From positions 124,001 through 188,000 of the forward strand of contig NZ_JAJEJQ010000003.1 in NCBI RefSeq assembly GCF_021390575.1: 64,000 bases of DNA. Reading direction: 5' to 3'. How positions within the stretch are numbered: the stretch's first letter is position 1; every line of letters starts with the position of its first letter. Made by a program: the position numbers and the translations under genes. A model generated the notes under the pieces. That model was not told where the DNA came from and did no database searches. It worked only from the letters and a program-made list of their open reading frames with translations. Shown here piece after piece: positions 27,834 through 35,386 of this stretch. This DNA comes from Paraburkholderia adhaesiva. GTDB taxonomy: Bacteria > Pseudomonadota > Gammaproteobacteria > Burkholderiales > Burkholderiaceae.

Positions 27834-27861
27834 CGCGGGCGGTAAAAACACGCCGCCCGCG
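27834..27861. terminator. GC-rich hairpin after the dienelactone hydrolase gene
   Basis: 9-bp perfect stem (27834-27842 with 27853-27861) and a 10-nt A-rich loop, 29 bp past the stop. There is no T-tract, so only weak support as a terminator. Confidence 0.35.
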
Positions 27862-27926
27862 GATTCCCCTAAACTGGGCGGCGTTTGCAAACGCATACAC
27901 GTCGCCCGGCAAAAGGAACCGCCCGC

Positions 27927-28631
27927 ATGAACGATCTCTCCGCTTTTCCCATTACCCGCAAGTGGCCCGCGCAGCATCCCGGGCGCATCCAGCTCTATTC
28001 ACTGCCTACGCCGAACGGCGTCAAGGTTTCGGTGATGCTCGAAGAATCGGGCCTCGCCTACGAGCCGCATCTCGTTCGCTTCGACGCAAACGACCAGATG
28101 TCGCCCGAATTCCTTTCGCTGAATCCCAACAACAAGATTCCCGCGATCCTCGATCCCAATGGCCCGGATGACCAGCCGCTCGCGCTGTTCGAGTCGGGTG
28201 CGATCCTGATCTATCTCGCCGACAAGTGCGGCCAGTTCCTCCCGCGCGCCGGCAACGAGCGCTACGAGACGATCCAGTGGCTCATGTTCCAGATGGGCGG
28301 CATCGGTCCGATGTTCGGCCAGTTGGGCTTCTTCCACCGTTTCGCAGGTAAGGATTACGAGGACAAGCGTCCGCGCGACCGGTATGTTGCCGAATCGCGC
28401 CGTCTGCTGGGCGTGCTGAACGGCCGTCTCGAAGGCCGCGCGTGGCTCATGGGCGAGCACTACACCATCGCCGACATGGCGACGTTCCCGTGGGTGCGCA
28501 ATCTCGTCGGGTTCTATGAGGCGGGCGATCTGGTCGGCATTGGCGACTTCCCGCACGTCACGCGCGTGCTGGGCGCTTTCCTCGCGCGTCCGGCCGTTGT
28601 ACGGGCGCTCGATATTCCGCATCGGGGATGA
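27927..28631 (+). CDS. Glutathione S-transferase, YfcG-like disulfide-bond oxidoreductase
   Basis: 234 residues with an N-terminal thioredoxin-fold domain beginning IQLYSLPTPNGVKVSVMLEE. It carries the Thr-Pro-Asn-Gly active-site start seen in YfcG, then NPNNKIPAI and ESGAILIYLA for glutathione binding, and a helical C-terminal domain ending with the YTIADMATFPWV motif. YfcG-type enzymes reduce disulfides using two glutathiones. ATG 27927 follows AAAGGAA. It is convergent with the aldo/keto reductase gene. Confidence 0.9.
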   Translation: MNDLSAFPITRKWPAQHPGRIQLYSLPTPNGVKVSVMLEESGLAYEPHLVRFDANDQMSPEFLSLNPNNKIPAILDPNGPDDQPLALFESGAILIYLADKCGQFLPRAGNERYETIQWLMFQMGGIGPMFGQLGFFHRFAGKDYEDKRPRDRYVAESRRLLGVLNGRLEGRAWLMGEHYTIADMATFPWVRNLVGFYEAGDLVGIGDFPHVTRVLGAFLARPAVVRALDIPHRG

Positions 28632-28713
28632 GTGGAAAAGCGAAGCGCGCCTGGTGTCGATCGTCGGCGTGCTTCGCGTTCGCGGTCCGGCAATATCTAC
28701 AACGTCCCGTTAA

Positions 28714-29733
28714 TCAACCGGGAATCCGGTCCCGGTCGTGGAAGCGTTGCATCCAGTGCGGGAACGGAACTGGCGTCCCGGAAACCGTATCGAGGCGCGC
28801 GATCTGTTCCGAGGTCAGCGTGAGATTGTGCGCGTCGAGGTTGGCCGCGAGCTGTCCGGACGAGCGGGCTCCGACGATGACGGAAGTGATCTGCTCGCGC
28901 GCGAGTAACCACGCCAGTGCGACTTGAGCCGGCGTGGCCGCCAGTTCGCCAGCAACTTCACGCAAGACGGCGACGATTGGCTCGGCCCTGACGAAGTCGA
29001 CCGGAGGAAAGTCGAGCTTCGCACGACGCCCGCCAGCTTCGTCATTCTGACCATACTTGCCGCTCAGGTAGCCGCCAGCCAGAGGGCTCCAGACCATAAG
29101 GCCAATATGGTTTGTCGCTGCTACAGACATGATTTCGTGCTCCACATCACGGCATGTCAGCGAGTAATGCACCTGATTGCTCGCCACATGCACACGATCG
29201 GTGCGCGACGTTATGCCGTGAGCGCGCTCGAGATCGGCTGCGCTGAAATTGCACACGCCGATGTGGCGGACCTTGCCCTGCGTGACGAGGTCGTCCATGA
29301 CACGAAGTGTCTCGTCGAGCGGAACCAGCGCGTCGCGGTCGTGCAACTGAAGCAGGTCGATGTGATCGCGGCCGATTCGTTTCAGGCTGGTCTCGACCGA
29401 GCGCATGATATGCGAGCGGCCCAACCCAACTTCATTCTGGCCGGGGCCGGTGCGCAGGCGCACCTTGGTCGCGACGAGCATTCGAGTTTCGTCCAGCCCC
29501 AGCGCACCCAGCACCTGCCCCACGACTTCTTCCGAGTGACCCTGCGAGTAGACGTCCGCCGTGTCGATCAGATTGACACCGCGGTCCACGGCCATCTCGA
29601 CGAGCCCGGTGGCCTGATCGCTTTCAAGTCCGGCAATGTTGCCCCAAATGCCCGAGCCGGCGCCGAACGTCATTGCACCCAGACTTAGCCGCGAGACGCG
29701 CAGGCCGGTTCTGCCAAGCGTGCTGTATTCCAT
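28714..29733 (-). CDS. Aldo/keto reductase
   Basis: 339 residues of the AKR TIM-barrel family. MEYSTLGRTGLRVSRLSLG starts the fold, NLIDTADVYSQGHSEE carries the catalytic Asp and Tyr, and GRSHIMRSVETSLKRIGRDHIDLLQLH the Lys-equivalent and His regions. It reduces aldehydes or ketones with NADPH; the substrate is unknown. ATG 29733 is chosen over the ORF limit at 29763 because AAAGGAG lies 6 nt upstream and the protein then begins as other members do. Confidence 0.9.
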   Translation of the reverse strand: MEYSTLGRTGLRVSRLSLGAMTFGAGSGIWGNIAGLESDQATGLVEMAVDRGVNLIDTADVYSQGHSEEVVGQVLGALGLDETRMLVATKVRLRTGPGQNEVGLGRSHIMRSVETSLKRIGRDHIDLLQLHDRDALVPLDETLRVMDDLVTQGKVRHIGVCNFSAADLERAHGITSRTDRVHVASNQVHYSLTCRDVEHEIMSVAATNHIGLMVWSPLAGGYLSGKYGQNDEAGGRRAKLDFPPVDFVRAEPIVAVLREVAGELAATPAQVALAWLLAREQITSVIVGARSSGQLAANLDAHNLTLTSEQIARLDTVSGTPVPFPHWMQRFHDRDRIPG

Positions 29734-29832
29734 CGTGTACTCCTTTGTGAATCGGTATGTCATGCAAAGGTTGATCGACGCGCAGACGACTGCATCGACC
29801 AGCCGGTTCCGGTTAGACCTGCCGCCACGCGC

Positions 29833-31146
29833 TCAGGCACGCTTCAGGCCGTCGTAAAGCGCGCGCTCGAACTGTCCGTAGAGATCCACGACGCGGGCAT
29901 CGTAGAACGGCAGCATCTGCGTATAGAGCGATCCGGTGACGTGCTTGACCGGATCGATCCAGTAGTACGTGTTGAGCAGTCCGGCCCAACTCACGCTGCC
30001 CGCGCTGCGCCCGTTGGGTCCGGGCTGTGTATTGATGTCGAACGACAGCCCCCACTTGTGCACCGTGCCCGGAAACTGATCGAAGCTGTTCGACCACGAC
30101 GGCAGCGCCGTCTTCATTTCGGTAACCTGCAGATCGCCGATGTGATTGCGGAACATCGTCGTCACGGTGTCGGCGCGCAGAACACGCTCGCCGCGATACG
30201 TGCCGCCGTTCAATAACATCTGCAGGAACGCCATGTAGTCGCGCGGCGTGCTGAACAGTCCACCACCGCCCATGAAGAATTCAGGCCGCTGGTTGATCTC
30301 GAACGGCTCGGCCACCAGTGAGCCATCCGCCTGACGTCGGTGCATGGTTGCGACGCGCTCTTTCTGCGCACTGCCGATGAGGAAGCCAGTATTGCGCATG
30401 CCTAGCGGCGCAAAGATGTGCTCGCGGAAATAGACCTCCAGCGACTGGTCGGTCACGGCCTCCACGAGCTTGCCGACCCAGTCCATGCTGATGCCGTACT
30501 GCCAGCGTTCGCCCGGCTCGAATTCGAGCGGCGCCGCGAATGCGCCCTCCATCGAGTAGCCGATATCGGGCATGCCCGTCGCCTTCTCGTACTGACCGAT
30601 TTCGCCGCTCCAGATGCTGTATGTGAAGCCCGAGGTGTGCGTGAGCAGATGACGCACCGTGATCGTATTGCGCGCAGGACGCAGCTTCGGTTGCCCCGAA
30701 GCGTCGAACCCGTCGAGAATCCGTGGCGACTTCAACTGCGGCAGGATCTCGCCCGCGGGCTGATCGAGGCGCAGCCTGCCCTGTTCGACGAGTTGCATGC
30801 ACGCGGTTGCAGTGATCGCCTTGGTCATCGACAGAAGCCAGAGGATCGTGTCGGGGCTGATGGCGTCACGATTGTGAACATTCGCCAGCCCGCGCGCGCC
30901 CTCGTAGACGAGCCCGCGCGGCGTGGCACCCATGGCCACGACACCGACCACCGTGCCGTCGTCGACCGCCCGTTGCAGGCATTGATCGATCGATGCGTTG
31001 GCGGGGTGCCGGGCCCGCACTGCTTCTTCCGGTGCACCTTGCTGCGTTGCTTGCGCGTTCCGGCTTGCGAACGCGCCGAGCGTCGCGACGGCCAGCAGGC
31101 TCGGCGCACCTTTCAGAAGCCGACGGCGATTCAGAAATACCGTCAT
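29833..31146 (-). CDS. Tat-exported serine hydrolase (beta-lactamase class C / esterase family)
   Basis: 437 residues. The N-terminus NRRRLLKG followed by a hydrophobic stretch and ASRNAQA looks like a twin-arginine signal. The nucleophile motif SMTK is at 106-109, a Tyr motif at 217 (YGIS), and HKWG near the C-terminus substitutes for the KTG box, as in EstB-like esterases. The whole is PF00144-like. An esterase role is at least as likely as antibiotic resistance. GAGGAG precedes ATG 31146. A DUF4148 gene lies 44 bp upstream on the same strand. Confidence 0.88.
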   Translation of the reverse strand: MTVFLNRRRLLKGAPSLLAVATLGAFASRNAQATQQGAPEEAVRARHPANASIDQCLQRAVDDGTVVGVVAMGATPRGLVYEGARGLANVHNRDAISPDTILWLLSMTKAITATACMQLVEQGRLRLDQPAGEILPQLKSPRILDGFDASGQPKLRPARNTITVRHLLTHTSGFTYSIWSGEIGQYEKATGMPDIGYSMEGAFAAPLEFEPGERWQYGISMDWVGKLVEAVTDQSLEVYFREHIFAPLGMRNTGFLIGSAQKERVATMHRRQADGSLVAEPFEINQRPEFFMGGGGLFSTPRDYMAFLQMLLNGGTYRGERVLRADTVTTMFRNHIGDLQVTEMKTALPSWSNSFDQFPGTVHKWGLSFDINTQPGPNGRSAGSVSWAGLLNTYYWIDPVKHVTGSLYTQMLPFYDARVVDLYGQFERALYDGLKRA

Positions 31147-31190
31147 TTTGTGCTCCTCTACGACTGAATAAATCGTGGCGTCACGGTGTC

Positions 31191-31517
31191 TCAGTGATGC
31201 GCGAACAACGCGCTCTGCGAGCCATTCGCGGCGAGGCGACTCCCCGACTCGGACCGGCCATCGGTCGCGCCGCCTACTGCGGTGACGGCATACGAATTGG
31301 CACCGCCAGCCGCGCGAATTCGCGTTTCGGCTGCGAGGATGTCATCCGGGTAATTGGCGTTGTCGATACGTGCGGGTTGATATCCGGCACGCTCAAGTTG
31401 CACGATTTCCTGGCGAACCTGTGCACGTGTCGTGCCCGGTGCATCACTCTGCGCATGTGCGGTAACGGGAAGAGCAACCGCGGTAGCAATGGCAACGATG
31501 AGAATACGGATGTTCAT
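31191..31517 (-). CDS. DUF4148 small periplasmic protein
   Basis: 108 residues with a Sec signal (cleavage after AHAQ region, about residue 22) and the DUF4148 core TRAQVRQEIVQLERAGYQP, then NYPDDILAAETRI. The family is common in many paralogues in Burkholderiales and has no assigned function. AAAGGAG precedes the ATG. It could be co-transcribed with the serine hydrolase 44 bp downstream. It is divergent from the LysR gene. Confidence 0.88.
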   Translation of the reverse strand: MNIRILIVAIATAVALPVTAHAQSDAPGTTRAQVRQEIVQLERAGYQPARIDNANYPDDILAAETRIRAAGGANSYAVTAVGGATDGRSESGSRLAANGSQSALFAHH

Positions 31518-31739
31518 GGCAATCTCCTTTCAATCAGCAAGACGGGATGTCTCGGTGAGGTGAATTCTGGAGAAACGCCAATCGAAATTAAATGACATGG
31601 ATGGCATCGAATAAGTGACTTCGAATCACCAATGAGGCATGCTGTGCATCGGTGACCCACATGACTGCCCAGTACGGCATCAATGTGTTGGCCCTCATCT
31701 GATCGATTGCAATCAGTTGCGCGTATTCACTCCGCGACC

Positions 31740-32672
31740 ATGAGATCGAGTAGCGAGAAACTATCCAGTGGTATTGGCGTGTTCGCCGCCGTGGTTGATG
31801 CGGGGACGTTTGCTGCCGCGTCAGAAGCGTTGGAAATGTCGCCACCGGGCGTCAGCCGGGCGATCGCGAGACTGGAAAAGAGGCTCAAGATCCGGCTCTT
31901 CAATCGAACGACGCGCTCTGTCTCACTGACCGAAGAGGGTCGCCGCTTTTACGAGCAGGTCATGCCCCACCTCGCAGGGCTCGAGGAAGCAGCTGCTGCG
32001 GCTACAAGTGGCGCGTCCGCTGTGCGCGGCAAGCTGAGAATCAATCTGGATCCCGCTTTCTACCGGACCATCATCGGTCAGCAGCTGGATGGATTCATGG
32101 ATGCCCATCCCGACCTCGAAATCGAGTTCATCGCGCGAGACAATCTGGGCGATCTCGTCATGGATGGCTTCGATCTCGCCGTGCGATTCGGCGAGCCAAA
32201 AGCATCCACCCTGATCGCGCGAAAGCTGCTCAATACCGGCATTGTCACGGTCGCGGCGCCCTCGTACATCGCGCGTTGGGGACGCCCGGCAAAACCCGAG
32301 GACCTCGAAAGCCGAAGCCACCGATGCCTTGAATTTCGCAACCCGGAGACGGGCAAGCCGTTCCCCTGGGAATTCCATCGCAAGCGAAAGCGCATTGTGG
32401 TCGACACGCGGGGCCGTCTCACGGTGAACGACCCCGGTGCGCTTGTCAACGCATGCCTCGACGGTTCCGGGATTGCGCAGATGCTTCTTCTTGTTGCCGA
32501 GCCACTGATTGCCGAAGGCCGATTGATCAATCTCTTTCCGGATTGGGCAGACGAGCGATTCCCCTTGTACGCCTACTTCCCATCGCGGCATCACGTGCCG
32601 GCAAAGACGAGAGCTTTTATTGATTTCGTTGTCGAGCTGACAAGCAACAACCAGCGCGTTGGCATGAGTTGA
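31740..32672 (+). CDS. LysR-family transcriptional regulator
   Basis: 310 residues with an N-terminal winged helix (GVFAAVVDAGTFAAASEALEMSPPGVSRAIARLEKRL, given here by its ends: residues about 11-45) and a periplasmic-binding-like effector domain. It belongs to the large CrgA/DsdC-like branch common in Burkholderia. The divergent DUF4148-serine hydrolase unit is the natural target candidate. The start at 31740 lacks a good ribosome binding site, so the N-terminus is uncertain by a few residues. Confidence 0.88.
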   Translation: MRSSSEKLSSGIGVFAAVVDAGTFAAASEALEMSPPGVSRAIARLEKRLKIRLFNRTTRSVSLTEEGRRFYEQVMPHLAGLEEAAAAATSGASAVRGKLRINLDPAFYRTIIGQQLDGFMDAHPDLEIEFIARDNLGDLVMDGFDLAVRFGEPKASTLIARKLLNTGIVTVAAPSYIARWGRPAKPEDLESRSHRCLEFRNPETGKPFPWEFHRKRKRIVVDTRGRLTVNDPGALVNACLDGSGIAQMLLLVAEPLIAEGRLINLFPDWADERFPLYAYFPSRHHVPAKTRAFIDFVVELTSNNQRVGMS

Positions 32673-32777
32673 TGCTTTTGCTGCTAACCGGTGAGGCGAA
32701 GTCTAGTGACCGGCTACCTGCCGTTATTGGTCGGCTTTGTCGCGTCGAGGGATTGAGCGGGAGCATGAGTTCGAACG

Positions 32778-32786
32778 ATATAAGAC
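32778..32786 (+). promoter_or_regulatory. ATATAAGAC half-site upstream of the DUF2252 gene
   Basis: ATATAAGACAT here repeats the half-site found at the acnB promoter. There is no inverted second half, so this may be chance. Confidence 0.25.
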
Positions 32787-32945
32787 ATTGCGTTGGCCAG
32801 ACATCCATCGTGAGATTCTTTAAACGGTCGACGCCGCGATCGATGCGTTCGGCAAACTGTCGTCAACCGCTCCTGCGGCGCCGCTCGACGGCAGAGCGAA
32901 ATGACGTCAAGCATTTTTGGCAATGAACAGGAAAAGGAGTCCGAC

Positions 32946-34400
32946 GTGTCCGATATCACTTCACCGAGGCGCAACGAACCTGCAACGCAGCCCGCAGATC
33001 CGGGAACATTGGCAGCACACGAAGATCCGTCCATTCTGTTTGCGGGACGTGGCACGCTCGCATCGCGCATCCAGCAGGGCAAAGCGGCGCGCAGAAAGGT
33101 GCCGCGTGCGAAGCTGGCCGAATGCAGGACAGACGGCCGGGATCCCCTCGCGTTGCTCGACGCGTCCAACGTGGGGCGGGTGCCCGAGCTGATCCCCATT
33201 CGCTATGGACGCATGGTTGCGAGTCCCTTTGCGTTTTATCGCGGCGCCGCGTCGCTAATGGCCTATGACTTGTCGAAACTGCCGCATTCGGGCGTCAACG
33301 TGCAACTCGGCGGAGATGCGCACCTCGCGAATTTCGGACTGTTCGCCAGCCCCGAACGACGCATGCTTTTCGGGCCCAACGATTTCGACGAAACGCTGCC
33401 TGGTCCGTTTGACTGGGATGTGCGCAGGCTGGCCGCATCGTTCGTGATTGAAGCGCGCGAGCGCGGATTTGCGATGCGTGAGCAGCGCGCCGTCGTACGC
33501 CGGCTCTGCGATACGTTTCGGCAAAGCATCGCCGAGTTCAGCCGGATGGATACGCTCGCTGTCTGGTACTACCAGTTCACGGCAGCAAGCATGCTGGCGA
33601 TTGCAGATTCGCAGCAGGAAAAAAGAAAGGAACAGGCCGTTATTACCAAGGCAAGCCTGCAATCATCGCAATCGGTGATGACCCATGCAACTGAGGTCGT
33701 CAACGGTAAGCTGCGCATCAAGGATGTGCCGCCGCTGGTGTATCACGTCCCCCTCGCAAGTCCGCATGATCAAAAGCAGTACCAGGCAATGGTCCGGCGC
33801 TTCTTCGCCGACTACCGGTTGACGCTACCCGACGACAGGCGTGCCCTCTTTGACCGCTATGAACTGGTGGATGTCGCCATTCGCGTCGTTGGCGTCGGAT
33901 CGGTGGGGACGCGCTGCTACCAGGCACTTTTCATGGCCGATGGAGAGTGCCCCTTGTTCCTCCAACTGAAGGAGGCGAGAAGTTCCGTGCTCGAGGGCTA
34001 CGTGCCGCCGAGCCGCTTTCCCAATCACGGCCAGCGTGTGGTGAACGGGCAGCGTCTGCTGCAATCGGCCAGCGATATTTTTCTCGGGTGGTCGAAGATG
34101 CGGCACACGGGCAACGATTTTTACGTGCGCCAACTGCGCGACATGAAGGGTGCATTCGATTTCACCTCGTTCGATGTTGAAGATCTCGGCGAATACGCGG
34201 TTTCCTGTGCTCATGCGCTGGCCCACGCGATGGCAAAAGCGGGCGATCCCGGGCTTATCTGTGGGTATATCGGAAAGTCGGGCGCATTCGACGAAGCCAT
34301 CGAGCGATTCGCACTCGCCTATGCTGAACAGAATGAAGCGGACTGGACTGTTTTAAAGGCAGCGGTCAAGTCGGGAAGTATTCAGGTCATTCGTCAGTGA
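32946..34400 (+). CDS. DUF2252 protein (kinase-like fold, function unknown)
   Basis: 484 residues from GTG 32946, chosen because AAAAGGAG lies 6 nt upstream; the frame is open from 32901. Motifs GGDAHLANFG (about 122-131), NDFDE (145-149) and DWDVRRLA (156-163) are the DUF2252 signature. They recall the HGD-x-N and DxD catalytic motifs of aminoglycoside-phosphotransferase-like kinases. A later KEARSSVLE and the C-terminal ALAHAMAK and GYIGKS segments complete the domain. No substrate is known. It is followed by a tiny gene and a DUF2784 gene on the same strand. Confidence 0.85.
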   Translation: MSDITSPRRNEPATQPADPGTLAAHEDPSILFAGRGTLASRIQQGKAARRKVPRAKLAECRTDGRDPLALLDASNVGRVPELIPIRYGRMVASPFAFYRGAASLMAYDLSKLPHSGVNVQLGGDAHLANFGLFASPERRMLFGPNDFDETLPGPFDWDVRRLAASFVIEARERGFAMREQRAVVRRLCDTFRQSIAEFSRMDTLAVWYYQFTAASMLAIADSQQEKRKEQAVITKASLQSSQSVMTHATEVVNGKLRIKDVPPLVYHVPLASPHDQKQYQAMVRRFFADYRLTLPDDRRALFDRYELVDVAIRVVGVGSVGTRCYQALFMADGECPLFLQLKEARSSVLEGYVPPSRFPNHGQRVVNGQRLLQSASDIFLGWSKMRHTGNDFYVRQLRDMKGAFDFTSFDVEDLGEYAVSCAHALAHAMAKAGDPGLICGYIGKSGAFDEAIERFALAYAEQNEADWTVLKAAVKSGSIQVIRQ

Positions 34401-34446
34401 TGCAGTCGCGCAGCAGGATCGGGGCGGTTCGAAGAAGGAGTCAGAC

Positions 34447-34572
34447 ATGCTGCACGATGTACTGGTCGCCACCCCGGTCATGCCCCTGTGCCTGCTGCTG
34501 CAGCGTGCGGCCGTGACCCTCAGCCTGCGGCGCTACGGGCGCATCCGGCACAACCATGAAGGCGCGTCATGA
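34447..34572 (+). CDS. 41-residue hypothetical protein coupled to the DUF2784 gene
   Basis: ATG 34447 has GAAGGAG 6 nt upstream and opens a 41-codon frame beginning MLHDVLVATPVMPLCLLLQR and ending in a basic tail (LRRYGRIRHNHEGAS). The first half is hydrophobic enough for a single membrane helix. Its stop overlaps the ATG of the next gene (ATGA). The good ribosome site and the coupling suggest that it is translated, either as a small membrane protein or as a leader for the downstream gene. Homology was not tested. Confidence 0.6.
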   Translation: MLHDVLVATPVMPLCLLLQRAAVTLSLRRYGRIRHNHEGAS

Positions 34573-34937
34573 ACTGGCTGGCCAATACCGTCCTGGTGGC
34601 GCACGCGCTGGTCGTACTCTTCATCGTCGGTGGATTGCTCGCGATCTGGGCGGGCGCATGGCTGAAACGCGGTTGGGTACGCAACCGCGTATTCCGGCTC
34701 TCACATCTCATTGCGATAGGTGTCGTCGCGATTCTCGCTGTCCTTGACATACAGTGTCCGCTGACGGTCCTTGAGGACTGGCTACGTACCGGGCGGGCCG
34801 GGCCAGAGGGCTTCATCCAGCGCTGGGTAAGCTACTGGCTGTATTACGAATTGCCCGGCTGGGTGTTCACGACGGCCTACGCAGCGTTCCTGCTGGTCGT
34901 GGTCGTCACGTGGTTCCGCGTCCCGCCGCGTTCGTGA
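34569..34937 (+). CDS. DUF2784 integral membrane protein
   Basis: 122 residues with three to four membrane helices. The DUF2784 hallmarks CPLTVLEDWLR and GFIQRWVSYWLYY are present. Function is unknown. It is translationally coupled to the 41-residue protein upstream (4-bp overlap) and probably transcribed with the DUF2252 gene. Confidence 0.85.
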   Translation: MNWLANTVLVAHALVVLFIVGGLLAIWAGAWLKRGWVRNRVFRLSHLIAIGVVAILAVLDIQCPLTVLEDWLRTGRAGPEGFIQRWVSYWLYYELPGWVFTTAYAAFLLVVVVTWFRVPPRS

Positions 34938-35386
34938 CCGCCGCAGAATGCGCAACGGCTGATTCAGTTCAAGGTCACGGAGTAGATCAGCCAAAGCATT
35001 GAAGCCTGAACTGAATAAATGCCGGCCGATTGAACCCACGACAATCCAGAATCCGGTCTCAAAATGACCCACCTCATGTCAGAAGACGATCCCGCGACGC
35101 TGTTCTTGTAGCTTGCCCGGATCCTCCTGGCTCCTGCCGACGAAAGCCAAAAATTGACCCGCATGCCGCGTGCGACAAGGCTGTCGGCCGAACCGCCAGA
35201 CGCCACACAAACACTGCGACCTCCCCCCACAACCCTGATCTCAACCGTCTTGACTCTTATATAAGACATAAGACATTTGACCTCATAGGTGTTTTCCCAT
35301 TAAAATCGCGACCGAAGTAGCGCCCGGCACAGCCTCGGAGTGCCTGAAAAGCCTTCCCCCTGAAACGCAAAAAGAGCAGGTTCCCC
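34938..35386 (+). promoter_or_regulatory. acnB promoter region
   Basis: 449 bp without a gene. A sigma-70-like promoter is readable: -35 TTGACC (35277-35282), 18-bp spacer, -10 TAAAAT (35301-35306). Directly upstream are the perfect palindrome TCTTATATAAGA (35255-35266) and a tandem AAGACAT repeat (35263-35269, 35270-35276). The position just upstream of -35 suits an activator. CTTATATAAGAC recurs upstream of icd. Confidence 0.6.

Noticed and set aside
31588-31845. 85-residue minus-strand frame overlapping the LysR start
   Set aside because: Overlaps the DUF4148/LysR promoter and the LysR N-terminus; no ribosome site or motif.
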